Positions 42,088 to 52,399 are shown, counted from the stretch's first letter. The stretch: 64,000 nucleotides of DNA from Spirochaetales bacterium (GCA_012838895.1 DUOJ01000132.1:1-64000); one strand, 5' to 3'. Made by a program: numbers and translations. Notes: generated by a model from the sequence alone, not told the origin.

Positions 42088-43745
42088 TGGAGATAATTTC
42101 AATTTTACTCCCAATAGTTCTGTTTATAATAACCCTAATTGTTATCTTTACCATCCGTAGTGCCGACCGTCGTGAGCGACGCCTCGATGTGATGCGCAAA
42201 TATGTGAACCAATACATGGGGGAGATTAAAGAGGCAGAAGAGAGGTTCCATGAGGTATTAGGGGTAATCGAAACACGACTACAAAATGATAAAGGGGAGA
42301 TTAGCCAACTCTTTGAACAGATCCATGGGGAGAGAGAGCAGCTTCTAGTTCACCACGAAGATTTGGGAGAGCTACAAAGCACCTTCATCTACTACCGCGA
42401 AGTGCTGCAAGAGTTAGCCACCCTCACCACTAAAGCCGAGCAACGCATTGCCTCAATCAAAGAGGGGCTCGTAGAGATTAAGGCGAACGAAGAGTTAGTA
42501 GAACAGCTAGAAGTTCAAAGAGGCGAGATTGACAACCTCCTCAAAGAGATCTCAACTTCTGTTGAGAAAAGTGTTGAAGAGCACAATAGACGGCTAGAGC
42601 AAGGGGTTGGAGAAGCCCTCATACGGGCTAGAATAAAGGCCGAAGAACAGATTGAAGCCCCATTAAACCAAGCTCATGCTACGTTCCAAGCCATTATTAG
42701 TAACGTTCAAGCCTATATGCGGGAATTGCTAGAGCGGAGTAAGCTTCTCCAAGAGACTACCCAAGAGCTCTCTCACGCTTCAGTTGCTACCCTCGATCAA
42801 CTGAGCCAACAGGTTAATACAACTAAGCTCTCAATCGAAGAGGGGGACCAGAATATAGCTCAAATTGATGCTGAGCGCTCACGACTTCAGCTTTTAGTGG
42901 AGGCCCTTCATACTGAATTAAATCAGCTAGAAGAGAATATTGTCACCAGCTCATCTAAGCTCTCATCCAAAGAAGAAGAGCTGAAAGAGTTGGAAGGGCA
43001 GGTTGAGAGTGTCAAAGATGAACTCGACCTAGCCTTAGCTGAAAGGGAGCGTCTCAAAGAGGAAGAGGAGCAAAGAGAGCTCCTGAGAAAGGCCCAAATA
43101 GATGAGATAGGGGATACTCCACCTCCACCCGAAGAGGAGTTCTTTGAAGAGGAAGAAGATGAAGATGAAGATGATGCAACCATCGATCTCCCCTTCGACG
43201 AAGATGATGATTTCCAGCTAGAAGAAGAGCTGTTTGATGAAGATGATGAGCTTTATGAAGATGAAGAGGAGCTAGCTGAATTTGAAGAGGAAGATGAAGA
43301 GTCTAAATTAGAAGAAGAGTTATTTGAAGAAGATGATGAGACTTTTGAGGAAGAAGAGGGGCTAGCTGAACTAGAAGAGTACTGGCTAGATGAAGAGTCC
43401 CAATTACTTGATGATGACGATGAGCTTTATGAAGATGAAGAGGAGCTAGCTGAATTTGAAGAGGAAGATGAAGAGTCTCAATTAGAAGAGGAGTTATTTG
43501 AAGAAGATGATGAGACTTTTGAGGAAGAAGAGGAGCTAGCTGAACTAGAAGAGTCCCAATTACTTGATGATGAGCTTTGTGAAGATGAAGTGCTCCAATT
43601 AGAAGAAGAGTTGTTGGAAGAATACGATGAGGAGCTAGTTGAACCAGAAGAGGACTACTTAGACGAAGAGGATGAGATTATAAAAGCTGGTGAAGAGTAC
43701 AGCCTCGAAGAGGATGAAGAGGAGATTGTCTTAGATTTAGATTGA
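42087..43745 (+). CDS. membrane-anchored coiled-coil protein with repetitive acidic C-terminal tail (SpiroCoCo-like)
   Basis: N-terminal TM (ISILLPIVLFIITLIVIF), ~300-residue coiled coil, ~200-residue Asp/Glu tail. SpiroCoCo resemblance is by architecture only. Confidence 0.6.
   Translation: MEIISILLPIVLFIITLIVIFTIRSADRRERRLDVMRKYVNQYMGEIKEAEERFHEVLGVIETRLQNDKGEISQLFEQIHGEREQLLVHHEDLGELQSTFIYYREVLQELATLTTKAEQRIASIKEGLVEIKANEELVEQLEVQRGEIDNLLKEISTSVEKSVEEHNRRLEQGVGEALIRARIKAEEQIEAPLNQAHATFQAIISNVQAYMRELLERSKLLQETTQELSHASVATLDQLSQQVNTTKLSIEEGDQNIAQIDAERSRLQLLVEALHTELNQLEENIVTSSSKLSSKEEELKELEGQVESVKDELDLALAERERLKEEEEQRELLRKAQIDEIGDTPPPPEEEFFEEEEDEDEDDATIDLPFDEDDDFQLEEELFDEDDELYEDEEELAEFEEEDEESKLEEELFEEDDETFEEEEGLAELEEYWLDEESQLLDDDDELYEDEEELAEFEEEDEESQLEEELFEEDDETFEEEEELAELEESQLLDDELCEDEVLQLEEELLEEYDEELVEPEEDYLDEEDEIIKAGEEYSLEEDEEEIVLDLD
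43245..43574 (+). repeat. 174-bp in-frame tandem repeat within acidic tail
   Basis: GATGAGCTTTATGAAGATGAAGAGGAGCTAGCTGAATTTGAAGAGGAAGATGAAGAGTCT at 43245 and 43419; copy 2 lacks the 18-bp TACTGGCTAGATGAAGAG; a third copy begins degenerately (GATGAGCTTTGTGAAGATGAA). Confidence 0.9.
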
Positions 43746-43815
43746 TGGGGTAACCCTAAATTGGATTGAATTGTCCCTAATCTACCCATTTAAAGGTGTT
43801 GAAGTTGTTAAACAC

Positions 43816-43845
43816 TTGACGGTTACTTTTACCTTTGAGTATGTT
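43816..43845 (+). promoter_or_regulatory. candidate grpE promoter
   Basis: TTGACG-18-TATGTT. Confidence 0.4.
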
Positions 43846-43923
43846 TGTTAAGGTTGTTACCAATAATAGTGAAAACAAAAACCTCAAGTTCGAAGGTAGA
43901 TTATTAAGAGATATGGATTAGTT

Positions 43924-44463
43924 ATGGATAAGAAAGAGTGTTTAGAGAAAATTGAAGAAGAGGTCGAAGAGACAAGTGTGACCCCGTGTGTTGAAGAGTT
44001 GGAAGATGAGGTTAAGCGTCTTAAAGAGGAGTTGGCTAAGAGCCAAGAGGAGTACCTGCGCAAGGTTGCCGATTTAGACAACTACCGTAAACGCCTTGTC
44101 AGAGAGAAAGAGAGCGCTGTCCAATTCGCCAATGAGAACTTACTTAACGACTTAATACCAATCTTAGACGACCTTGATCGGGCGATTGTGGCTGGAGAAG
44201 AGGGGGACGATGTTAAGGCGTATGGAGAAGGGGTTAAGCTGATACAAAAGCAACTCCTCGACCTTTTAGAGCGTAACTGGGGCCTTAAGAGGATGGATGG
44301 GATTGTTGGTGGAGAGTTCTCCCCCCATGAACACGAAGCGATGTTGATGGAGGAGGGGGAGCAGTATTCGACAGAGACTGTTCTTGCCGAATTACAAAAG
44401 GGTTATTATCTTCATGATAGAGTCTTAAGGACAGCTAAGGTTAAGGTCGGAAAACCTCTCTAA
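43924..44463 (+). CDS. grpE: nucleotide exchange factor GrpE
   Basis: KVADLDNYRKRLVREKES..LLNDLIPILDDLDRA..EFSPHEHEAM; adjacent to dnaK. Confidence 0.96.
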   Translation: MDKKECLEKIEEEVEETSVTPCVEELEDEVKRLKEELAKSQEEYLRKVADLDNYRKRLVREKESAVQFANENLLNDLIPILDDLDRAIVAGEEGDDVKAYGEGVKLIQKQLLDLLERNWGLKRMDGIVGGEFSPHEHEAMLMEEGEQYSTETVLAELQKGYYLHDRVLRTAKVKVGKPL

Positions 44464-44522
44464 GATGTTGCTTGATGAAATATTAATAGATAATTTGTGT
44501 AGATTTTAAGGAGAAAATAGAA

Positions 44523-46418
44523 ATGGGTAGAATAATTGGAATAGACTTAGGAACAACGAACTCGTGTGTTTCTGTGATGGAAAACGGCGACCCCGTAGTT
44601 ATCCAAAACCTAGAGGGGCAGAGAACCACCCCCTCCATTGTTGGATTTACCGCTAAAGGGGAGCGTCTGGTGGGTCAACCGGCCAAGAACCAGATTGTGA
44701 CCAACGCAGAGAATACGGTCAGTTCTATAAAAAGGTTTGTTGGGCGTAGATTTGGTGAAATACCTGGAGAGGTTTCAAAGGTCCCCTATAAAATAACCTC
44801 AGGGCCCTCTGATGAGATTAGAGTCTCCATCCGTGGCAAAGACTACTCCCCTCAGGAGATCTCTGCAGCTATTTTGCAAAAGATGAAGAAGACAGCTGAA
44901 GACTACCTTGGAGAGAGTGTCAGTGAGGCGGTTATCACAGTACCAGCCTACTTTAACGACTCTCAAAGGCAAGCAACCAAAGATGCCGGTAGGATTGCCG
45001 GACTCGACGTTAAGCGTATTGTCAACGAGCCAACCGCTGCTGCTTTAGCTTATGGGTTGGGTAAAGATGCTAGCAAAGAGGAGAAGATTGCCGTCTACGA
45101 CCTAGGGGGAGGTACATTTGATATCTCAATCTTAGAGTTGGGAGATGGAGTCTTTGAGGTAAAATCGACTAATGGTGATACCCACCTTGGTGGAGATGAC
45201 TTTGACCAGCGCATTATCGACTGGTTGGTCGACAGCTTCAAAAAAGAGACCGGAATTGACCTCTCTAAAGATAAGATGGCCGTTCAACGCCTTAAAGAGG
45301 CCGCAGAGAAGGCGAAGGTTGAGCTCTCAAGTACCAAAGATACCTCAATCAACCTCCCTTATATCACAGCGGATGCTTCGGGGCCCAAACACCTTATGAT
45401 GGACCTCTCAAGAGCCCGCTTTGAGCAGATGGTGAGTGATTTAGTAGAGCGGAGCCGTAAGCCATGTCTCAACGCCCTTAAAGATGCCGGCTTATCTCCC
45501 CAAGATATCGACGAGGTAATCTTAGTGGGTGGGTCGACGAGGATGCCTGCTGTTCAGGCCATTGTCAAAGAGATCTTCCAGAAAGAACCCCACAAGGGAG
45601 TTAACCCCGACGAAGTGGTGGCCATGGGTGCTGCCATTCAGGGTGGTATCTTAGGTGGAGATGTCAAAGATGTCCTCTTACTCGACGTTACCCCCCTCTC
45701 ACTCGGTATTGAGACTCTCGGTGGAATTGCTACCAAGCTGATTGAGCGTAACACCACTATCCCCACCAGGAAGAGTCAAATCTTCTCAACGGCTGCCGAT
45801 GGGCAGACAGCTGTCTCGATTCACGTTCTTCAAGGGGAGCGGGAGATGGCAAGCCAAAACAGAACTTTGGGCAACTTCGACCTTATCGGTATTCCCCCAG
45901 CTCCACGTGGGGTGCCCCAAATTGAGGTTACCTTCGACATCGATGCCAACGGAATTGTCCACGTCAGTGCCAAAGACCTAGGGACCGGTAAAGAACAGAA
46001 GATCAGGATTGAGAGCTCTTCAGGCCTTTCTGAAGCCGATATCGACAAGATGGTTAAAGATGCCGAGCTCCATGCCGAAGAGGATAAACGGGAGAGGGAG
46101 AAGGTTGAAGTGCGTAACGAAGCCGATAGCCTCTACTACTCAACCGAGAAATCGCTTAAAGACCATGGTGATAAAATCTCCGAAGAAGAGAAGGCAAAGA
46201 TTGAACAGGCAATGCGTGACCTTAAGGGGGTCATGGATAGCGGTTCCGTCGATGAGATAAAAGCAAAAACTGAGGCTTTACAGCAAGCTGCTTACAAATT
46301 AGCTGAAGAGATGTACAAAGCGACTGCTGCACAACAGGCCCCTGAAGGAGAAGAGACTTCCCCTAATGACGACTCTAATGATAATGTTGAGGATGCAGAC
46401 TACGAAGTTGTCGATTAA
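44523..46418 (+). CDS. dnaK: molecular chaperone DnaK
   Basis: [52 protein letters not shown]. Confidence 0.99.
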   Translation: MGRIIGIDLGTTNSCVSVMENGDPVVIQNLEGQRTTPSIVGFTAKGERLVGQPAKNQIVTNAENTVSSIKRFVGRRFGEIPGEVSKVPYKITSGPSDEIRVSIRGKDYSPQEISAAILQKMKKTAEDYLGESVSEAVITVPAYFNDSQRQATKDAGRIAGLDVKRIVNEPTAAALAYGLGKDASKEEKIAVYDLGGGTFDISILELGDGVFEVKSTNGDTHLGGDDFDQRIIDWLVDSFKKETGIDLSKDKMAVQRLKEAAEKAKVELSSTKDTSINLPYITADASGPKHLMMDLSRARFEQMVSDLVERSRKPCLNALKDAGLSPQDIDEVILVGGSTRMPAVQAIVKEIFQKEPHKGVNPDEVVAMGAAIQGGILGGDVKDVLLLDVTPLSLGIETLGGIATKLIERNTTIPTRKSQIFSTAADGQTAVSIHVLQGEREMASQNRTLGNFDLIGIPPAPRGVPQIEVTFDIDANGIVHVSAKDLGTGKEQKIRIESSSGLSEADIDKMVKDAELHAEEDKREREKVEVRNEADSLYYSTEKSLKDHGDKISEEEKAKIEQAMRDLKGVMDSGSVDEIKAKTEALQQAAYKLAEEMYKATAAQQAPEGEETSPNDDSNDNVEDADYEVVD

Positions 46419-46435
46419 GAAGGAAGTGAACCAGC

Positions 46436-47551
46436 GTGGCTAAACGGGACTATTATGAAGTCTTGGGGGTCCCTAAGGGGGCTACCCAAGATGAGATTAA
46501 AAAAGCTTATCGTAAACTCGCTATAGAGAATCACCCTGACAAGAATCAGGGTGATAAAGCCGCTGAGGAGCGCTTTAAAGAGGCGAGTGAAGCGTACGAA
46601 ATTTTAAGTGATGCTCAAAAGCGCCAAGCCTACGACCAGTTTGGGTTTGCTGGTGTTGATTCTGGTGGACCGCAAGACTTCTCCAACGTCTACCGCGACT
46701 TTAGCGACCTCTTTGGGGGAGGCCTCGGCGATATCTTTGGCTCCTTCTTTGGAGGGGGCGGGCGCACTACTCAACGCTCACGCGGTCCTGCCGTAGGGGC
46801 ATCGCTCCGCTACGATGTGGAGATTGATTTCAAAGAGGCGATCTTTGGAACTAAAGTCGATATCTCTTATAGCCACCAAGTCCACTGCTCAACTTGTAAA
46901 GGGAGTGGGGGGAAAGAGGGGGCTGGCAAGAAACTTTGTCCCACCTGTAATGGGGCAGGGCAAGTGCGTCACAACTCAGGCTTCTTCTCAATTGCTCAAA
47001 CCTGTCCAACCTGTGGTGGTGAAGGGCACGTTATGGAAAATCCGTGTCCAGAGTGTCACGGAACTGGTCTAATGCGTAAACAGCAGAAACTTAAAGTGAC
47101 TATCCCGGCGGGTGTCGATACTGGAAACCGTGTCTCAATTTCGGGAATGGGTGATGCGGGCGCTAATGGAGGGCCTCCTGGAGACCTCTTTGTCTACGTC
47201 AATGTGCGACCCCACGCCTACTTTGAGCGCTCAGGGCACGACCTCTACACCCAAATCCCCCTCTCAATTACCCAAGCAGCCCTTGGGGGAGAGATTGAGG
47301 TGATGACCATCGACGATGTCTTAGTTAAAGTGACAATCCCCAGTGGGACTCAAAATGGGAAGGTGTTACGTCTTCGCAATAAAGGTGTTCCCAAGCTTAG
47401 GGGGGCGCTTGACCAGCGGGGTGATCACTATATCAAGATCGTTGTAGAAACTCCCCGTAAGCTAAGTCGTGAAGCTAAGAAGATTATGGGGGAGCTAGCT
47501 AAAGCTTTGGGAGAGAACAAACGACCCACCCCCATCCCATTCGACGATTAG
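46436..47551 (+). CDS. dnaJ: molecular chaperone DnaJ (GTG start)
   Basis: [28 protein letters not shown]; four CxxCxGxG zinc-finger repeats. Confidence 0.98.
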   Translation: MAKRDYYEVLGVPKGATQDEIKKAYRKLAIENHPDKNQGDKAAEERFKEASEAYEILSDAQKRQAYDQFGFAGVDSGGPQDFSNVYRDFSDLFGGGLGDIFGSFFGGGGRTTQRSRGPAVGASLRYDVEIDFKEAIFGTKVDISYSHQVHCSTCKGSGGKEGAGKKLCPTCNGAGQVRHNSGFFSIAQTCPTCGGEGHVMENPCPECHGTGLMRKQQKLKVTIPAGVDTGNRVSISGMGDAGANGGPPGDLFVYVNVRPHAYFERSGHDLYTQIPLSITQAALGGEIEVMTIDDVLVKVTIPSGTQNGKVLRLRNKGVPKLRGALDQRGDHYIKIVVETPRKLSREAKKIMGELAKALGENKRPTPIPFDD

Positions 47552-47558
47552 GGGTACT

Positions 47559-48293
47559 ATGCAACAGAAGATAGTTGGCTTCCATGCCATCAGTGAATCC
47601 CTCAAAAGTATCGACAGGGGGGTCCTCTACCTCTGTCCAGCTATTGAGCGGCGCAATGAACAACTTGAAACCCTCGCTCGCCAAAAGAGGGGAGTGACAA
47701 TTCGAAAAGTTGATAAAAATGAGATTGAACGCCTCTCTGAAGGAGCTCCCCACAAAGGGGCGCTACTGATTATTACAACCCCGGACCAACGGAGTGAGTC
47801 TTTCTCTGTAAGCGACTTTATAAGGGGACTTAAAGAGGGAGAGGGGGCTCTCGTCTTAGCTTTAGACGGGATTACCGATGTTAACAACCTGGGGGCAATA
47901 TTACGGAGCGCTGACCAATTCTCAGTTGACCTTGTTATTATCCCACAGCGCCGCAGTGCCCAACTCAACCAAGCTGTGCAGCGGATCTCCAGTGGGGCGG
48001 CTCAGTACGTTCCTACTGCCTCAGCTGTCAATCTAGTTAGAGAACTTGAATTGCTCCAAAAAAATGGCTTCTGGGTCTATGGGGCTGAGATGGGTGGAGA
48101 GGCGCTTTCCAATGTTAAATTCCCTCCAAGGACAGTCTTGGTGATGGGCTCTGAAGATAAGGGACTGGGACAACTGACAACGCGTAAGTGTGATCAACTC
48201 GTCTCAATACCGACAACGGGCCACATCGATTCTCTCAACGTAAGTGTGGCAACAGCCATCCTCCTCTACGAATTCAGACGCCAACAGTTTTAA
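47559..48293 (+). CDS. rlmB: 23S rRNA 2'-O-methyltransferase RlmB/TrmH family
   Basis: LALDGITDVNNLGAILRSADQF; VMGSEDKGLG; VSIPTTGHIDSLNVSVATAILLYE. Confidence 0.9.
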   Translation: MQQKIVGFHAISESLKSIDRGVLYLCPAIERRNEQLETLARQKRGVTIRKVDKNEIERLSEGAPHKGALLIITTPDQRSESFSVSDFIRGLKEGEGALVLALDGITDVNNLGAILRSADQFSVDLVIIPQRRSAQLNQAVQRISSGAAQYVPTASAVNLVRELELLQKNGFWVYGAEMGGEALSNVKFPPRTVLVMGSEDKGLGQLTTRKCDQLVSIPTTGHIDSLNVSVATAILLYEFRRQQF

Positions 48294-48349
48294 TTTTTAT
48301 ACAAAATGATGAATTATTATGAAATGTTTATGAATTCGGCCCCATTTTG

Positions 48350-48379
48350 TTGTCAAGTAAATTAACAATGTGGTAGACT
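48350..48379 (+). promoter_or_regulatory. candidate promoter of the ABC-transporter cassette
   Basis: TTGTCA-18-TAGACT, 42 nt upstream of ATG 48422. Confidence 0.5.
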
Positions 48380-48421
48380 CTCCTTAAGTGAATCTCGCTA
48401 ATATATTAAAGGAGAGACAAT

Positions 48422-49624
48422 ATGAAAAAAATTGTACCTATTGTCCTTGTTCTGGTTGTTTTGGGGGGAGCTCTATTCGCCCAAGCTGCCAAAGAGGTAG
48501 CTACTGCTGACTTCCATATTGGAATTGTCACCGGTACGGTATCTCAATCGGAAGACGATCTGCGCGGAGCAGAAGAGATGATTGCAAGGTATGGTTCGGT
48601 TAGTTCTGGTGGTAAAATTCAGCACGTAACCTATCCTGATAACTTTATGGAAGAGGCTGAGACAACAATCTCGGTTATTAGCGGTTTGGCTGATGACCCT
48701 CTCATGAAGGCTATCATTGTTAACCAATCTGTACCTGGCACAACGGAAGCTTTCCGCAAAGTGAAAGAGAGACGCCCCGATGTGTTGTGTATCGCTGGTG
48801 AAGCTCACGAAGACCCCGGTGTCATTCAGAGTGCTGCCGACTTGGTTATCAACAACGACTTCGTAGCCCGTGGTTATCTAATCATTAAAACTGCTAGAGA
48901 TTTAGGTGTCGACACATTTGTCCACATCTCATTCCCTCGCCACATGGGTTATGAGACCCTCAGCCGCCGGGCAGCCATCATGGAAGCTACCTGTAAAGAC
49001 TTTGGGATGACCTTTGTCTACGAGTCGGCTCCCGACCCCACAAGTGATGTCGGTATTGCCGGTGCTCAACAGTACATTCTTGAGAAAGTCCCCGCTTGGA
49101 TCGACAAATATGGTAAAAACACCGCCTACTTTGTTACCAACGATGCCCACACTGAGCCTCTACTCAAGCAACTCTTAGCTTACGGTGGTTACTTCATCGA
49201 AGCCGACCTCCCCTCTCCTCTCATGGGGTATCCTGGAGCTCTGGGCCTCGACCTTTCTGCTGAAGCTGGAGACTTCTCTGCTATCTTGAAGAAAGTTGAG
49301 AGTGCTATTGTAAGTAAGGGTGGAGCCGGTCGGTTTGGGACTTGGGCCTACTCTTACGGTTTTACAACTACTGCAGCTCTCGCCCAGCACGCCATCAACA
49401 TTGTTGAAGGGAAGTCTGAATTGCTCAAGTTGAGTGATATCATGAAAGCCTTTGGTGAATTTACTCCCGGTGCTGAGTGGAACGGAAGCTTCTATACCGA
49501 TAGTGAAACCGGTGTTAGAGCCCGCAACCACGTCTTAATTTATCAAGATACCTACATGATGGGTAAAGGGTTCATGAAAACTCCTGAAGTTGTTGTACCC
49601 GAAAAATATTTCTTGGTGAAATAG
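48422..49624 (+). CDS. DUF3798-type secreted/periplasmic binding protein
   Basis: Signal peptide MKKIVPIVLVLVVLGGALFAQA; FHIGIVTGTVSQSEDDLRGAEEMIARYG; upstream of sugar-type ABC genes. Confidence 0.7.
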   Translation: MKKIVPIVLVLVVLGGALFAQAAKEVATADFHIGIVTGTVSQSEDDLRGAEEMIARYGSVSSGGKIQHVTYPDNFMEEAETTISVISGLADDPLMKAIIVNQSVPGTTEAFRKVKERRPDVLCIAGEAHEDPGVIQSAADLVINNDFVARGYLIIKTARDLGVDTFVHISFPRHMGYETLSRRAAIMEATCKDFGMTFVYESAPDPTSDVGIAGAQQYILEKVPAWIDKYGKNTAYFVTNDAHTEPLLKQLLAYGGYFIEADLPSPLMGYPGALGLDLSAEAGDFSAILKKVESAIVSKGGAGRFGTWAYSYGFTTTAALAQHAINIVEGKSELLKLSDIMKAFGEFTPGAEWNGSFYTDSETGVRARNHVLIYQDTYMMGKGFMKTPEVVVPEKYFLVK

Positions 49625-49638
49625 ACCAACCTATAGAA

Positions 49639-49661
49639 TAAGGGGGGGGTACCCCCCTTAA
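49639..49661 (+). promoter_or_regulatory. hairpin after binding-protein gene
   Basis: AAGGGGGGGGTACCCCCCTT G/C-rich inverted repeat. Confidence 0.5.
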
Positions 49662-49685
49662 CCTATTTGTATTTAGAGCGCAGTT

Positions 49686-49725
49686 AAAGGGTGTATTCCG
49701 CTCTACAGCGGAGGGCGCCCTTTTT
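49686..49725 (+). terminator. intrinsic terminator/attenuator before ATPase gene
   Basis: AAAGGGTG..TCCGCT-CTAC-AGCGGA..CGCCCTTT TT; stem-loop followed by T5, 19 nt before ATG 49744. Confidence 0.65.
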
Positions 49726-49743
49726 GCAAGTGAAGGAAAATCT

Positions 49744-51363
49744 ATGAAGAGTTCAGGCGCTCCGTTATTGGAAATGCGCAATATTAGCAAAGATTTCTAC
49801 GGCAACCAAGTTCTAGCTGATATAAACTTTGCCATTCAGCCGGGGGAAATCTTAGGCCTTGTAGGTGAAAACGGAGCAGGGAAGACCACCCTTGTAAAAA
49901 TCCTCTTTGGGATGGAAGAGATCCACCAAACAGGAGGTTATGGGGGTGAAGTATTTTTAAATGGTAAAAGGGTCCGTTACACTACCCCTTTTGATGCTTT
50001 AGCCGATGGAATTGGGATGGTCCACCAGGAGTTTTCTCTCCTCCCCGATTTCACAGCTTCAGAAAATATTTTACTCAACCGTGAGCCCAAAAATCGTACT
50101 CTGGTCTCTGAAGTATTTGGTGATCGCTTAGATCGAATTGATCGCAAAGAGATGCGCGAGAGGTCACAGCGAGCGATTGCCAAATTGGGGGTCGACCTCG
50201 ACGGAGAAATGTTGGTCTCAGAGATGCCGGTAGGGTACAAGCAGTTTACCGAAATTGCCCGAGAGTTGAGTAAAGATGAGATTAAGTTACTTGTTCTCGA
50301 TGAGCCAACTGCAGTCTTAACTGAAAGAGAAGCCGATATCCTCCTCAGTGCTATGCGTAATTTAGCAGCTGAAGGGATTGCAATAATCTTTATTTCCCAC
50401 CGCCTCCAAGAGGTGATTGATGTGTGTGATACCGTCATGGTTATGCGTGACGGGGTTATCGTACAGAATGTCCCCTCAACCGATCTTACCATCCATGAGG
50501 TGGCTAAGTGGATGGTTGGGCGTGAAGTGGGGCAGAAGATTGTCGACCGCAACTTTAGTTACGAAGAGAAACCAGTTATCCTCTCATTAAAAAACTTGTG
50601 GGTCGATATGCCAGGAGAGACTGTCAAAGATGTCTCCCTCGATATCTACAAAGGGGAGATTTTAGGCATTGGAGGATTAGCTGGACAAGGCAAGCTGGGG
50701 ATACCCAACGGTGCCATGGGGCTTTTCCCTGCCGGGGGTGAGGTAATCTTTGAAGGGGAGACGATTCCCCTCAACCAACCCCGCCAATTCTTAAACGCAG
50801 GGATGGCTTTTGTCTCAGAAGACCGCCGAGGAGTAGGACTGCTCCTTGATGAACCTCTCGACTGGAATATTGCCTTCACTGCCATGCAGATTCAAGATAA
50901 ATATTTGAAAAAATTACTGGGCGGATTGATCAGCTGGCGTAATGAGAAGGAGATTGAGGCGGTTGCCCGTAAATATATTGAAGCACTAGACATTAAATGT
51001 ACCGGTACCAAACAGATTACCAAAGAGTTATCGGGGGGAAACCAACAGAAAATTTGTCTTGGCAAAGCTTTTGCGGTAGAGCCCAAATTACTCTTTGTCT
51101 CAGAGCCAACACGTGGTATCGATATTGGGGCCAAGTCGTTGGTCCTCGATACAATTCGCCACTACAACGAAGAGTTGGGGGTGACTATCGTCATGATCTC
51201 TTCTGAGTTGGAGGAGTTGCGCTCCGTTTGCGACCGCATAGCCATTATTACCAACGGTAAAGTCGCTGGTATCTTGCCCCCTAAAACCGATGCAGCCCAC
51301 TTTGGGGTGTTGATGGTTGGTGGTAGTCCACTAGAAGAAGAGAGGAGGGATGAGCGTGACTAA
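49744..51363 (+). CDS. ABC transporter ATP-binding protein, duplicated NBD (RbsA/MglA-type)
   Basis: NBD1 GLVGENGAGKTTLVKIL, LLVLDEPTAVLT; NBD2 LSGGNQQKICLGKAFAVEPKLLFVSEPTRGIDIGAK. Confidence 0.93.
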   Translation: MKSSGAPLLEMRNISKDFYGNQVLADINFAIQPGEILGLVGENGAGKTTLVKILFGMEEIHQTGGYGGEVFLNGKRVRYTTPFDALADGIGMVHQEFSLLPDFTASENILLNREPKNRTLVSEVFGDRLDRIDRKEMRERSQRAIAKLGVDLDGEMLVSEMPVGYKQFTEIARELSKDEIKLLVLDEPTAVLTEREADILLSAMRNLAAEGIAIIFISHRLQEVIDVCDTVMVMRDGVIVQNVPSTDLTIHEVAKWMVGREVGQKIVDRNFSYEEKPVILSLKNLWVDMPGETVKDVSLDIYKGEILGIGGLAGQGKLGIPNGAMGLFPAGGEVIFEGETIPLNQPRQFLNAGMAFVSEDRRGVGLLLDEPLDWNIAFTAMQIQDKYLKKLLGGLISWRNEKEIEAVARKYIEALDIKCTGTKQITKELSGGNQQKICLGKAFAVEPKLLFVSEPTRGIDIGAKSLVLDTIRHYNEELGVTIVMISSELEELRSVCDRIAIITNGKVAGILPPKTDAAHFGVLMVGGSPLEEERRDERD

Positions 51364-52399
51364 AATTCGTAAGTTTATGAAATCATTTGGATGGCCTCGA
51401 ATAATAATTGGACTCTTCCTTTTATCACTCTTTATTATAGCCCCATTTGTAGGGGTCAATCTTGGAACCTCCTTAAGCGACACCTTAATCCGTTTTGGAA
51501 TGAACAGTGTGTTGGTCTTGGCAATGGTGCCAATGATTCACTCGGGGTGTGGTCTAAACTTTGGGCTCCCTTTGGGGATTATTGCCGGCCTTTTAGGGGG
51601 GACCCTTTCAATTCAGTTTGGATTTACCGGGGGGCTCTCCTTCTTGATGGCTATTATATTGGCCACCCCCTTTGGTCTCCTCTTTGGGTGGGGGTATGGT
51701 AGCCTGCTCAACCGGGTTAAAGGGGGCGAGATGATGATAGCCACCTATGTAGGCTTCTCCTCAGTTGCCTTCATGTGTATGATGTGGCTCATTCTCCCCT
51801 ACAACCACCCCACGATGATTTGGGGGTATGCCGGTTCGGGGTTGAGGACCACCATCTCAACCGAAGGATTCTATCTCCACACTTTGAACAACTTTTTACA
51901 GATACAAATTGGAGAGAAGCTTATTATCCCCACCGGAATGATCCTCTTCTTCGCGTTGATGGCCTTTTTAGTGTGGGCCTTTTTGCATACCAAGACTGGA
52001 ACAGCAATGACGGCTGTAGGGTCCAACCCTGTCTTTGCCCGCGCTAGTGGAATCAACATCGATCGGACAAGAACACTGTCGGTTATGATGTCAACTTGGT
52101 TGGGGGCTATTGGAATTTTGGTCTACCAACAGAGTTTTGGATTTATCCAGCTCTATATGGGGCCCTTCTATATGGCCCTACCGGCTGTTTCAGCAATTTT
52201 GATTGGGGGGGCTTCGGTAAATAAAGCCTCCATTACTAATGTTGTAATTGGGACTCTCTTCTTTCAGGGAATCTTGACAATGACCCCTTCGGTGATGAAC
52301 TCAATAATCCACACCGATATGTCGGAGGTTATTCGTATTGTGGTCTCCAACGGTATGATTCTGTATGCGTTGACTAGAAAATCGGAGGTTAGCCGATGA
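51350..52399 (+). CDS. ABC transporter permease (BPD_transp_2-like)
   Basis: Multi-TM; MIHSGCGLNFGLPLGIIAGLLGG; TAMTAVGSNPVFARASGI; overlaps ATPase gene by 14 nt. Confidence 0.88.
   Translation: MSVTKIRKFMKSFGWPRIIIGLFLLSLFIIAPFVGVNLGTSLSDTLIRFGMNSVLVLAMVPMIHSGCGLNFGLPLGIIAGLLGGTLSIQFGFTGGLSFLMAIILATPFGLLFGWGYGSLLNRVKGGEMMIATYVGFSSVAFMCMMWLILPYNHPTMIWGYAGSGLRTTISTEGFYLHTLNNFLQIQIGEKLIIPTGMILFFALMAFLVWAFLHTKTGTAMTAVGSNPVFARASGINIDRTRTLSVMMSTWLGAIGILVYQQSFGFIQLYMGPFYMALPAVSAILIGGASVNKASITNVVIGTLFFQGILTMTPSVMNSIIHTDMSEVIRIVVSNGMILYALTRKSEVSR

Noticed and set aside
42923-43183. 86-aa minus-strand Ser-rich ORF
   Set aside because: Complement of GAA/GAT-rich coding repeats in the acidic protein; low-complexity artefact.
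43140-43745. CRISPR array or VNTR of non-coding type
   Set aside because: Repeat is in frame, has no spacers and lies wholly within an ORF.
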